Below are positions 45,779-54,106 of a DNA stretch of 64,000 bases, piece after piece. The DNA is from an uncultured Desulfobulbus sp. (GTDB lineage Bacteria; Desulfobacterota; Desulfobulbia; Desulfobulbales; Desulfobulbaceae), in NCBI RefSeq assembly GCF_963665445.1, contig NZ_OY762276.1, positions 2,679,501 to 2,743,500 of the forward strand. The letters run 5' to 3'. The number at the start of each line of letters is the position of its first letter. Position 1 is the stretch's first letter. The notes below the pieces were generated by a model. The model ran no database searches, was not told the origin of the DNA, and was given only the letters and a program-made list of their open reading frames with translations. The position numbers and the translations under genes were made by a program.

Positions 45779-47953
45779 ATGGTGCATATGCAGCCTCAGG
45801 TCCCGCAAACAACCCACTCTGATGATCATCGGAACAGCAACAACCAGCCCGCGCCTTGTGAACAGGAGTTTGCCGAGCATCAGCGGTACCGCAGCCTGTT
45901 CAACAATGCCCTGGAAGGTATCTTCTTCACCACGCCCGACGGCCGCTACCTCGACGTCAATCCCACCCTGGCCAGGATTTACGGTTTTTCCACCCCTAAA
46001 GAGCTGATCAACCATTTCAAGGACATCAAGCATCAACTCTACGTCAAGCCGGAACGGCGCGACGAGTTCATCACCACCCTGCAGCGGGACAGCCAGGTGA
46101 TCGGCTTTGAATCCCAGGTCCGCAAACGAAGTGGGGAGATCATCTGGATCACGGAGAATGCGCGCGCGGTTTTGGACGATTCCGGAGATATCAGCTATTA
46201 CGAGGGCACGGTGATGGACATCACCGCCCGCAAGCAGGCGCAACTGGAGCTGGAAATCCAGCGGGTGTTCTTCTCCCAGCTCTTTGACAACTCTCCCCAG
46301 GCAATCATCATCATCGATACCGAGCGCAACGTGGTTAACTGCAACCACGGGTTTGAGCAGCTCTTCGGTTACCGGGCTGTCGACATCATCGGGTTCGGCA
46401 TGCGGGCCCTGATCGTTCCCGAGGATCTGATGCTGGAATGTGAAAACGTCCGCAACGCAATACTCAACGGCGAAACCGTCCAGTGCGAAACCCAACGCCG
46501 GCACCGCAACGGTACGCTCATTCCGGTGGACATGATCGGCTTTCCCCTGCGAGTGGGGAGCGAGAACAACGGCATCATCTACATCTACCAGAATATCTCT
46601 GAGCGCAAGGCCTTTGAGCAGCAGATCACCCACCAGGCCTTTCACGACAGCCTGACCGGGCTGCCCAACCGTACCCTGTTCGGCGAACGGTTGCAGCGCG
46701 CCCTGGAACGATCCCGCAGACGCCCGGAACTCTACTACGCGGTGCTGATGATCGATCTCAACAAATTCAAGGCGGTCAACGACAGCCTGGGACATCCGGC
46801 CGGGGACCAGCTGTTGATCGCGGTGAGCAAACGACTCTCGGTCTGCGTCCGTTCGGTGGATACGGTGGCCCGCCTGGGCGGCGATGAATTTGCCATCATC
46901 CTCGAGGAATTCACGGCCCTCAATGAACTGCTCAAGGTGGCAAGACGAATGCACTCCATCCTCTGCGAACCCCTTTCCATCTACGGCAGCGACATCACTC
47001 CCGGCGCCTCCATCGGCATTGTCTCCAAGATTGCCGAGTACCCCTCGGCTGAAGAGGTGCTCCGTAATGCCGACATCGCCATGTACCGGGCCAAGCAACA
47101 GGGAAAGGGGATTGTCCTGTTCGACAAGCGGATGCACCTGGAACTGGTCGAATCGATCAACCTCGAGGCGGAATTACGTGAGGTACTGGCCAAAAACGGC
47201 CTGAACCTGCATTATCAGCCCATCGTCTCGGTGGAGGACGAAAGCCTGCAGGGATTCGAAGCCCTGGTTCGCTGGAATCATGCCCTGCGGGGCATGGTTC
47301 CGCCGGATAGGTTCATTCCCCTGGCCGAGGAGACCGGCCTGATCGTAGAGTTGGGGAAATGGGTCATCGGCGAGGCCTGCCGCAGGCTCAAAACCTGGCA
47401 GGACACCTTTGCCCACGCCCGGGAGCTCACCATGAGCGTCAACGTCTCCTGCCGCCAGTTTGACAAACCCGGTTTGGTGGAACACGTGACCGAGGTGCTG
47501 GCTCAAACGGAACTCAACCCCGCCTGCCTGAAAATAGAGGTCACCGAATCGGTCATCATGAACAACGTCGGCCGAGCGATCAACGAACTCAACCGGCTCA
47601 GGGCCCTGGGAGTCCAGATCGCCATCGACGACTTCGGCACCGGTTACTCATCACTTGCCTACCTGCGGCACATTCCCATCGATCATCTCAAAATCGACCG
47701 CTCCTTTATCAGCGGCTTTGCAGAGGATTCCAAGGAAAACGACGAGATCATCCGTTCGATCATCTCCCTTGCCCGCACCCTCGGCCTGGGCGTGATTGCC
47801 GAAGGCGTGGAGACCCGCGATCAGTTTGAGCGGTTGCGCCTGCTCCACTGTGATCGGGCCCAGGGGTTCATGTTCTCACGCCCGGTGGACCAGGTCAAGG
47901 CAATGGAGTTGATCCGGAGGCATGACAAGGATATGACAGATCGCCATACATGA
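45779..47953 (+). CDS. PAS-PAS-GGDEF-EAL cyclic-di-GMP protein
   Basis: The 724-residue soluble protein has two PAS domains (about 38-150, YRSLFNNALEGIFFTTPDG; about 160-270, FDNSPQAIIIIDTERNVV). The GGDEF domain is at about 285-440 (ARLGGDEFAIIL, about 366) and the EAL domain at about 460-710 (GFEALVRWNH, about 492; IDDFGTGYSSLAYL). Both active sites look complete, so it may be bifunctional. There is no membrane segment, so it senses an internal cue such as redox state or a ligand in PAS. The start is uncertain because ATG 45788 is also in frame and neither has a strong ribosome site. Confidence 0.94.
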   Translation: MVHMQPQVPQTTHSDDHRNSNNQPAPCEQEFAEHQRYRSLFNNALEGIFFTTPDGRYLDVNPTLARIYGFSTPKELINHFKDIKHQLYVKPERRDEFITTLQRDSQVIGFESQVRKRSGEIIWITENARAVLDDSGDISYYEGTVMDITARKQAQLELEIQRVFFSQLFDNSPQAIIIIDTERNVVNCNHGFEQLFGYRAVDIIGFGMRALIVPEDLMLECENVRNAILNGETVQCETQRRHRNGTLIPVDMIGFPLRVGSENNGIIYIYQNISERKAFEQQITHQAFHDSLTGLPNRTLFGERLQRALERSRRRPELYYAVLMIDLNKFKAVNDSLGHPAGDQLLIAVSKRLSVCVRSVDTVARLGGDEFAIILEEFTALNELLKVARRMHSILCEPLSIYGSDITPGASIGIVSKIAEYPSAEEVLRNADIAMYRAKQQGKGIVLFDKRMHLELVESINLEAELREVLAKNGLNLHYQPIVSVEDESLQGFEALVRWNHALRGMVPPDRFIPLAEETGLIVELGKWVIGEACRRLKTWQDTFAHARELTMSVNVSCRQFDKPGLVEHVTEVLAQTELNPACLKIEVTESVIMNNVGRAINELNRLRALGVQIAIDDFGTGYSSLAYLRHIPIDHLKIDRSFISGFAEDSKENDEIIRSIISLARTLGLGVIAEGVETRDQFERLRLLHCDRAQGFMFSRPVDQVKAMELIRRHDKDMTDRHT

Positions 47954-48184
47954 GAACAAAAATATCGAATTTTCAGTATATTACAAAGAAAAAAGTCATC
48001 ATCCCCGTGACGGATGCATAAGCCAGCACCCCCCAAGACCAACCACTGTCAAAATTATCATTCTCGTCAAACGCCTCGAAAACGACCTTTCGAGCTGTAT
48101 AATGCACTGCTCCCCTTAGGTGATTTTCTGTTTGTTGCATGTTGACGAGGCCATCAATTTTGCCACTATCTTCTCATTTTCCAT

Positions 48185-49603
48185 ATGCTCGGACTGTTCA
48201 AATCAAAGAGTGGCGTCGATCGAGGACTCAGGCTGACCGCCATCAAAAAGGAACTGGCTGATCGCTGGGATCTCAGCAGACGATTCACCATCCCCGGCGA
48301 GGGAGAAGCCAACACGCTGATTGAGGCAATGAATCTCATCTTCAGCCGCCTGCACAGCTTCGTCGCCGAGCTCACCCGGAGAAACGTGGAGACGGCCTCT
48401 GTCGCCCCCAGGGTTCAAGCCATTGCCGGTACGGTGCGGACCTCCTCCGAATCCCTCTCCCGGGAGGTGGAACGTCTGCAGCAAACCTGCCGGATCCTCG
48501 CGGATGGCATCGGCACCTCCGCTGACAGCGCGGGCCAGGCCTTGGCCCAGTCCGCCCGCATTGTCGAGGAGATCGATCAGACCGCCCATCTCACGGATCA
48601 GGCCCTGCAACGAATGCAGGCCATGGACCGCGAAGTGGAACAACTCAGCGGCACCATCGAGGACCTGGACAACCGTTCACGCAGTATCGGCTCGATCATC
48701 GAATCGATCTCGGAAATTGCCGACCACACCGGTCTGCTCTCCCTTAACGCCTTTATCGAGGCGGCCCGGGCCGGGGAGCATGGCGCCGGCTTCGGCGTCA
48801 TTGCCCAGGAAGTCCGCCAACTCAGCCATGAGACAGCCAAAGCCGCCCAGGAGGTGAAGGATTCGCTTTCCTCCATCAGCGAGCTGATAGGCCGGACCGT
48901 GGGCGCGGTTTCCAAGGTACAGAGCGAGGTGCACCAAGGGCTGAGCGGCAGTGCCGAGGCCACCACAGCCCTTGGCCAGGTGAGCCGGGAACACCGCAAT
49001 TTTCACCACCATCTGCAATCGGTGATCACGGCGGTGGAGGAGCAGCAAAAGGCCGTGTCCCTGTTCAGCGACGACCTGGATCACATCTCCACCATCGGCA
49101 AGCAAGGCCGCGAGAAAAGCACCGAGCTGGCCAAGTTGGCCGACCAGGTCAAACAACTCACGGAACAGCAGTTGCTTGCCACCGGCATTTTTATCCTGCC
49201 CCAGTATCGCAAGGCGGAAAAGGCGGTGCTCGACCTGGCCGGGGCGGCGGAAATTCAAAGCCCGGGTCCAGGCACCGATCAAGTGCTGCAGCGAGGACTC
49301 GCCTCCCTGGCCTACCTGGAGCTCATCTACCTCACCGACAACCATGGAATCCAGGTCTCGAGCAATGTGTTTCGCAACGGCCAGGAATTCACCTGCGACA
49401 CCAGGCCCAGGGGGAAAAACTGGAGCCAAAAGACCTGGTTTTGCAATGTGCGGCAAAGCGGCATGCCCTCCATCTCCGAGATTTACAGGTCCGAGGCCAC
49501 GGATTCCTTTTGCCTGACCATCGCGGTGCCGGTCTACCGCGACTCGGCCTGGGTCGGTGTGCTGGGTGCCGACATTAATTTCGAGGACTTACTTGCCATC
49601 TGA
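48185..49603 (+). CDS. Soluble chemoreceptor-like protein with C-terminal Cache-type sensor
   Basis: The 472-residue protein has no membrane helix. A helical N-terminus leads into a chemoreceptor signalling hairpin (about 60-330) whose tip, [21 protein letters not shown], is a degenerate version of the normal [10 protein letters not shown] tip. A PDC/Cache-like domain follows at the C-terminus (about 345-472; YLELIYLTDNHGIQV, IAVPVYRDSAWVGVLGADI). Sensor after signalling domain is the reverse of the usual order, and a Cache domain in the cytoplasm is uncommon. It probably senses a cytosolic ligand and couples to a chemotaxis-type or other kinase. Confidence 0.8.
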   Translation: MLGLFKSKSGVDRGLRLTAIKKELADRWDLSRRFTIPGEGEANTLIEAMNLIFSRLHSFVAELTRRNVETASVAPRVQAIAGTVRTSSESLSREVERLQQTCRILADGIGTSADSAGQALAQSARIVEEIDQTAHLTDQALQRMQAMDREVEQLSGTIEDLDNRSRSIGSIIESISEIADHTGLLSLNAFIEAARAGEHGAGFGVIAQEVRQLSHETAKAAQEVKDSLSSISELIGRTVGAVSKVQSEVHQGLSGSAEATTALGQVSREHRNFHHHLQSVITAVEEQQKAVSLFSDDLDHISTIGKQGREKSTELAKLADQVKQLTEQQLLATGIFILPQYRKAEKAVLDLAGAAEIQSPGPGTDQVLQRGLASLAYLELIYLTDNHGIQVSSNVFRNGQEFTCDTRPRGKNWSQKTWFCNVRQSGMPSISEIYRSEATDSFCLTIAVPVYRDSAWVGVLGADINFEDLLAI

Positions 49604-49693
49604 ATAAGGCGCGGTGGGGCAAAAAGAGCTTGCGACGATGGAGAGAAGCCCGTAAAAATAACAATCATTCACTTTTAATCCGGAGGGAACGCC

Positions 49694-50101
49694 ATGCACG
49701 ATCGCCGTGATTTTCTGAAAACAACCGCTCTCACCGCCTCCGTCCTGGCCGTTGGTTCTGTATCCAGGGCTATGGCCGCGGAAAGCGCCTCCTACCTCAA
49801 CATCGTCTACACCAAGGACAACCCGGGCAAATGGGCTGCCAAGGTGGGCAGCCATGCCCCTGTCATCACTGTCAGCGGCTCCACGGTTACCGTGGAGACC
49901 AAGCACCCCATGTCCGCCGAACACTTTATCGTTCGTCACACCCTGGTCCTGGCCGACGGCACCACCGTCGGTGCAAAAACCTTCACCCCAAGCGATAAGC
50001 CGGAGTCCAGCTATGAGCTGCCCGCCGGTTACACCGGCAAAATCACGGCCACCAGCTTCTGCAACCAGCACGATTTCTGGCTGAGCGAAACCGTGGTCTG
50101 A
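49694..50101 (+). CDS. Tat-exported superoxide reductase-like (neelaredoxin-fold) protein
   Basis: The 135-residue protein starts with a twin-arginine signal (DRRDFLKTTALTASVLAVGS). The mature part has the class II superoxide reductase fold and likely iron ligands H54, H71, H77, C123 and H126 (HPMSAEHFIV, FCNQHDFW). The catalytic Glu-Lys before the first His (EKH in the family) is replaced by GSH, and CNxHGxW is CNQHDFW. It may therefore be slower, or have another job such as electron transfer or binding. It would act in the periplasm. A GGAGG site lies seven bases before ATG and a terminator follows. Confidence 0.82.
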   Translation: MHDRRDFLKTTALTASVLAVGSVSRAMAAESASYLNIVYTKDNPGKWAAKVGSHAPVITVSGSTVTVETKHPMSAEHFIVRHTLVLADGTTVGAKTFTPSDKPESSYELPAGYTGKITATSFCNQHDFWLSETVV

Positions 50102-50135
50102 TTGCCTTCTTCGAACCATTTTTTTTGCCGTATAC

Positions 50136-50166
50136 AAACGAGGTCCTGCCCTGGGGGGCCTCGTTT
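50136..50166 (+). terminator. Intrinsic terminator after the superoxide reductase-like gene
   Basis: Stem AAACGAGG (50136-50143) with CCTCGTTT (50159-50166) is followed by CATTTT. It separates this gene from the sigma-54-controlled phosphatase unit downstream. Confidence 0.65.
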
Positions 50167-50196
50167 CATTTTGGCACACTCGCACGCCTCAGGTTG

Positions 50197-50209
50197 TTTC
50201 AATCTGAAA
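50197..50209. promoter_or_regulatory. Candidate enhancer dyad TTTCA-N3-TGAAA (phosphatase unit)
   Basis: TTTCAATCTGAAA is centred at about -96 relative to the sigma-54 start at 50299. The same dyad lies at -97 before the uspA operon. A degenerate copy (TTTCATTTTGG) begins at 50164. Confidence 0.65.
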
Positions 50210-50272
50210 AAATTCCAAAGCACACCACTTCTATCTCACTGAAATATAGCGAATTATATCCAAGAGCCCCCA

Positions 50273-50288
50273 TGGCATCTATCCTGCA
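50273..50288 (+). promoter_or_regulatory. Sigma-54 promoter for the 77-residue protein/phosphatase unit
   Basis: TGGCATCTATCCTGCA has GG and GC ten bases apart and is close to consensus at both -24 and -12. The predicted start is 50299, giving a 95-base leader to the GTG at 50394. Confidence 0.75.
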
Positions 50289-50393
50289 AAAGGGAAGGTG
50301 CTTCCCTGTATTCTATGCAGCATCAAGGGGCACAAAGGAAGAACCCCAGTGGCCGTGATCGGCTGACGAGATACTTCAACACATAGGTGCACA

Positions 50394-50627
50394 GTGCGAG
50401 TACTTCTTGGTATTTATCAGAAAACAGAAGAGATCAACGATCAGTTAAACGCCCAGGGTATCAAGGGCGAGCATATCTGCCAGGTTGGGCCGTTCACCTC
50501 CCGGGCTCTCGCCTTGGAGTGGATGGATTTCATGGAGCAACGGCTGCAACCAAGCCAAACCGAAAAACTGGTTGTCGGCCATCTCTATCCCAACACCTGG
50601 TACGGGACGGCCGTCGCCCTGGAGTAA
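50394..50627 (+). CDS. Small protein of unknown function
   Basis: The 77-residue protein starts at GTG and begins MRVLLGIYQKTEEINDQLNA; VGPFTSRALALEWMDFMEQR and VGHLYPNTWYGTAVALE follow. I do not recognise a family; the last segment is compact and hydrophobic, with no signal or membrane helix. It lies between a sigma-54 promoter and a phosphatase gene on the same strand and is probably cotranscribed with it. Confidence 0.6.
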   Translation: MRVLLGIYQKTEEINDQLNAQGIKGEHICQVGPFTSRALALEWMDFMEQRLQPSQTEKLVVGHLYPNTWYGTAVALE

Positions 50628-50693
50628 GCGGTCAAGGTCCGACATCCGGATCTCATCCGTCGCCAGCAGCCACGTGCGTGCAAGGAGATGTTC

Positions 50694-51383
50694 ATGTCCA
50701 AGATTTTTGCCGTTGGCGATATCCACGGATGTCACCATAAGCTGGTCACCCTTCTGGGGCGTCTGCCCCTAAACCCCGACGAGGATACACTGGTCTTTCT
50801 GGGTGACTATATCAACCGCGGCCCGGATTCACGCAAGGTGCTTGACGCCCTGCTCGACCTGCAGCGCCGGTATCGTCATGTGGTTTTTCTCAAAGGCAAC
50901 CATGAGCAGGCCCTACTCGATTTTGAGCTCTACGGGGACACCGAGGATCTCGGTCTACTTCGCGCCATGGGCATTGACACGACTGCCGACAGTTATGGAA
51001 CTTCGCTTCGCCGCCTGACCGATCTCTCCTGCATGCCGTCCGAGCACCAGCAGTTTCTTTTTGATCTCAAGCTTTTCCATAGAGCCGGCAATTTTCTTTT
51101 CACCCACGCTGATTTCGACCTGTCCCTGGATCCGCCGTATTTTGCGGAAACAGCACAGGAACGGTTACAGCGCCGCAACACCGAGGCCCGACTCCTGGCA
51201 AGTCGCCGACTTGGCCAGGAGGAGGACCTTGATCCCCGGCCGGGAGAGGTGGTGGTGTTTGGCCACCTCCCCTATGCAACCCCCCTGGTCCGCGCCGACC
51301 GTATTGGAATCGACACCGGCGCGGTCTACGGCAATCTGCTCACCGCAGTCCAACTCCCTCAGCGAATCTTTTTTCACGCCTGA
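50694..51383 (+). CDS. PPP-family serine/threonine-type metallophosphatase
   Basis: The start at 50694, six bases after AAGGAG, gives 229 residues. The three PPP signatures are intact: GDIHG (residues 8-12), GDYINRGPD and GNHE, with downstream metal-ligand His in THADFD and GHLPYA. It resembles bacterial PrpA/PphA phosphatases that remove phosphate from proteins using two metal ions. Its end overlaps the convergent third PEP-synthase-like gene by ten bases. A shared enhancer motif puts it in the same regulon, so those phosphoproteins are candidate substrates (inference). Confidence 0.9.
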   Translation: MSKIFAVGDIHGCHHKLVTLLGRLPLNPDEDTLVFLGDYINRGPDSRKVLDALLDLQRRYRHVVFLKGNHEQALLDFELYGDTEDLGLLRAMGIDTTADSYGTSLRRLTDLSCMPSEHQQFLFDLKLFHRAGNFLFTHADFDLSLDPPYFAETAQERLQRRNTEARLLASRRLGQEEDLDPRPGEVVVFGHLPYATPLVRADRIGIDTGAVYGNLLTAVQLPQRIFFHA

Positions 51384-54106
51384 TCCGCCTCCTGGGCCTC
51401 CATGGCCTCCAGGGCGGCAAGACTGTCGTACTGCCCGCCAAGAAAGGCCTTGGCCAGATAGAGCGGGGTCTCATCGGTACGCATCATCCCGTCCAAAAAA
51501 CGGCTGAAGCCGAACAGGCGGCCGATCATCACCAGTTGCTCCTGAATGCGTTTTTTGTCCGCGCCGGTGAGCGAGGCCGTGACCAGATCACCGACCACGG
51601 TGGTATAAAACCCGTTGTGTTCGAGGATGTGCTGGAAAAAGATTGCCCGCCTGCGGCTTCGCTCCAGGCCTGCGCCACCGCCCTTGAAGCGAAAACGAAT
51701 GTAGTTGGCATGGGAATCGCGGCCACAGACCGCATCGACCATCACAAAATGGAATTCCACCCGGGCATTGAGGTTGAGGTAATCGCGGGCGGTCAGGGCA
51801 TAATTAAAGGCCCCCACCGGACGAACCCCGCGGTTGTCGAGAATGGTCCGGGAAAAGACATCCGGCAGGGCATCGATATCCGAAGGCGCATACCAACGCA
51901 GTCCCGGCGTGGTCATGCCGTCGCAGAGCGCTGCCAGGGGGACGGAAAGCACATCCTCGCGGCCCAGGGTGCGGCGCAGGGCCAGGCGTCGACGGCGTTG
52001 TTTGGGATTTCGCCTCCGAATGCCGCCGCCAAGATCGATGACCAGGAAGGAAAAGGGCACCCCGATCTCCATCGGCCGCAATAGTCCGCCCGCATCCTCG
52101 ATCACCTGATCCCCGGCGGAGAACATGGTCAACACCGCCATCTCATGGGTATAGCGAATGATGTCATGGATGGAGCGGCACTCGGCCAGGGAAAAGGTCG
52201 GGCCGTAGGCATCGGTGAGGTTGAGGGCGACGATCCGCTCACGCAGGCTCTGCCGCACCGGGGAGAGATGCACCGGCGCGGGAGGCCCGGTTGCCGTCTG
52301 CCGGTTGGTTGCGTTTTCCTCCAGCCGTTTATGATGCCGACTCAGGGCCTGCGACCGTGCCGACTCCGGCGCCTCAAGCACCAGGCCGTTATCCGCATCC
52401 ACCAAAAGCCACTGTTCTTCGCCAAGTGCGGACAGCGCGGTTTGTACACCGGTCATCATCGGCACGCCGCACTCCCGCGCCACGCAGGCCAGATGATCGG
52501 TGGGATTGCCCATGTCGACGAGAATCCCGGCGCAATGGGGGAGAAAACGTGCGGCATCGACAATGGAGTGCGGCAAGGCCAGAATCAGGGGCGCCTGGTC
52601 GAGAATCCGCGACAACTCGGATTCCAGCCGATGCAACTCAAAGATGGAATGGATCAGATGTACCTGGCCCACGGCCTTGCCGCTTGAGGCGCAGAAACCG
52701 GTGCAGAGCGGCTCGGTCATGGTCGGCACCTGGGGACGCTGCCCCGATGAGGCCGCTATGCGCAGGGGCCGAGCCTGCAATATGCGCAAATTTCCTCGAG
52801 CCAGAGCCCATTCCACGTCCTGGGCCATGCCCTCCATACTCTCGATGGTACGCCCGACCGCCACCAACTGGGCCAGCAGCTCCAGATCCAGCAGCGGCTC
52901 CAGGGCCTCGGCCTCCGGTACGGACTCCTTGCGTAGCCCACCTTCCGCATCGGGCACTTCTCGCTCGGTCTTATGGGCAATATGCTGGGTAAGCAACTCC
53001 TCCGCCGACGTCTCCTCCCCGTGTTCGCCCAGACAACGCAGGGGCCGGTAGATATCCGCCGGCACCTCGCCGCCCACAGCCGTGGTCCCCAGCCCAGGGA
53101 CCGCCGAGATCAGCATGCGGCCGTTTTCCGGTTGGGACGGATCCACGGTAAACAAGACCCCGGCTGTTTCGGCCGGAACCATCACCTGCACCAAGACCGC
53201 CAGATCAAAATCAAAGGGGGCCAGGCCGGCATTGATGCGGTAGGCAATGGCGCGGGCGCTGAATCCACTGGCAATCACCCGGCGGCAGGCATCGAGCAGG
53301 CTCTCCTGGCCGCAAATGTTCAACAGCGAGCTGAACTGACCGGCAAAAGAGTGTTCCACCCCGTCCTCGGCTGCGCCACTGCTGCGGACCGATACAGGCA
53401 GGGGCCGACCGATCTGGTGACCGTTGGGCCGCTCCCGGGCCGCCAACTCCTCATAGGCCTGAAAAAGGGCAGTGGTGATATCCGGAGGCAGCGGGGTGGC
53501 TAAAATCAAGGTCCGAATTCGCTCAGCCGCCTCCTCGGTCTGCAGGCGACCGATCTCGACATCGCGCAGCAGGGGACGAATCTGCTCGGCCAGTTGGCCG
53601 CTGTGGAGAAAATTCTTACAAGCCCGTACCGTGCAGACAAAACCGTCGGGAACCGGCAGCCCCATCTGCTTGAGCCTGGCCAGATTCACCGCCTTGGCCC
53701 CGGCCTGCAGCAAGGCCGTGGGTTCAAGTTGATCAAGGGCAAAACAGGCCTTGCGGGTCAGCGACATCTGCCCCAGACTGCGCAATTCACCGTGAATCTG
53801 CTGGCCCAGGCGGCCATGCAGGCCATACAGCGATGCATAACGATCCTCGGCCAAGAGATTCAACCCGTCCACCAACTCGCTGGTCACACCGAGCAGTTCA
53901 TCCACGGTCGCACGAATATCCGCAGGCTCGGCCCGGTGCAGCTGCCCATCGAGGCTGACGATCAGTTCCAGGGCCTTGCCGTTGTTTTCGAGAAAGATGC
54001 GAAAGGCGTGATAGCGGGCCTTGAGTTCGTTTAAGGCAAACTGTTCCCGATCCTGACGTTTCCGGCGAAAACGGCTCACAAGCGAATCAAAGAGCTTCAT
54101 CCGCAT
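51374..54106 (-). CDS. PEP-synthase-like phosphohistidine protein, paralogue 3
   Basis: The start at 54106 (MRMKLFDSLVSRFRRK) overlaps the previous gene by 20 bases and gives 910 residues. Layout: helical N-terminus; PPDK-type ATP-grasp region with VRSSGAAEDGVEHSFAGQ and an ILQARPLR end; a swivelling phosphohistidine domain with H538 in MGNPTDHLACVAREC. Where true PEP synthases have a PEP/pyruvate-binding barrel, it has a roughly 330-residue domain shared with its two neighbours (CRSIHDIIRYTHE; YLNLNARVEFHFVMVDA; NYIRFRFKGGG). It can probably bind ATP and phosphorylate its own His, but not make PEP in the usual way. It is the last gene of the sigma-54 operon. Confidence 0.85.
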   Translation of the reverse strand: MRMKLFDSLVSRFRRKRQDREQFALNELKARYHAFRIFLENNGKALELIVSLDGQLHRAEPADIRATVDELLGVTSELVDGLNLLAEDRYASLYGLHGRLGQQIHGELRSLGQMSLTRKACFALDQLEPTALLQAGAKAVNLARLKQMGLPVPDGFVCTVRACKNFLHSGQLAEQIRPLLRDVEIGRLQTEEAAERIRTLILATPLPPDITTALFQAYEELAARERPNGHQIGRPLPVSVRSSGAAEDGVEHSFAGQFSSLLNICGQESLLDACRRVIASGFSARAIAYRINAGLAPFDFDLAVLVQVMVPAETAGVLFTVDPSQPENGRMLISAVPGLGTTAVGGEVPADIYRPLRCLGEHGEETSAEELLTQHIAHKTEREVPDAEGGLRKESVPEAEALEPLLDLELLAQLVAVGRTIESMEGMAQDVEWALARGNLRILQARPLRIAASSGQRPQVPTMTEPLCTGFCASSGKAVGQVHLIHSIFELHRLESELSRILDQAPLILALPHSIVDAARFLPHCAGILVDMGNPTDHLACVARECGVPMMTGVQTALSALGEEQWLLVDADNGLVLEAPESARSQALSRHHKRLEENATNRQTATGPPAPVHLSPVRQSLRERIVALNLTDAYGPTFSLAECRSIHDIIRYTHEMAVLTMFSAGDQVIEDAGGLLRPMEIGVPFSFLVIDLGGGIRRRNPKQRRRRLALRRTLGREDVLSVPLAALCDGMTTPGLRWYAPSDIDALPDVFSRTILDNRGVRPVGAFNYALTARDYLNLNARVEFHFVMVDAVCGRDSHANYIRFRFKGGGAGLERSRRRAIFFQHILEHNGFYTTVVGDLVTASLTGADKKRIQEQLVMIGRLFGFSRFLDGMMRTDETPLYLAKAFLGGQYDSLAALEAMEAQEADQA

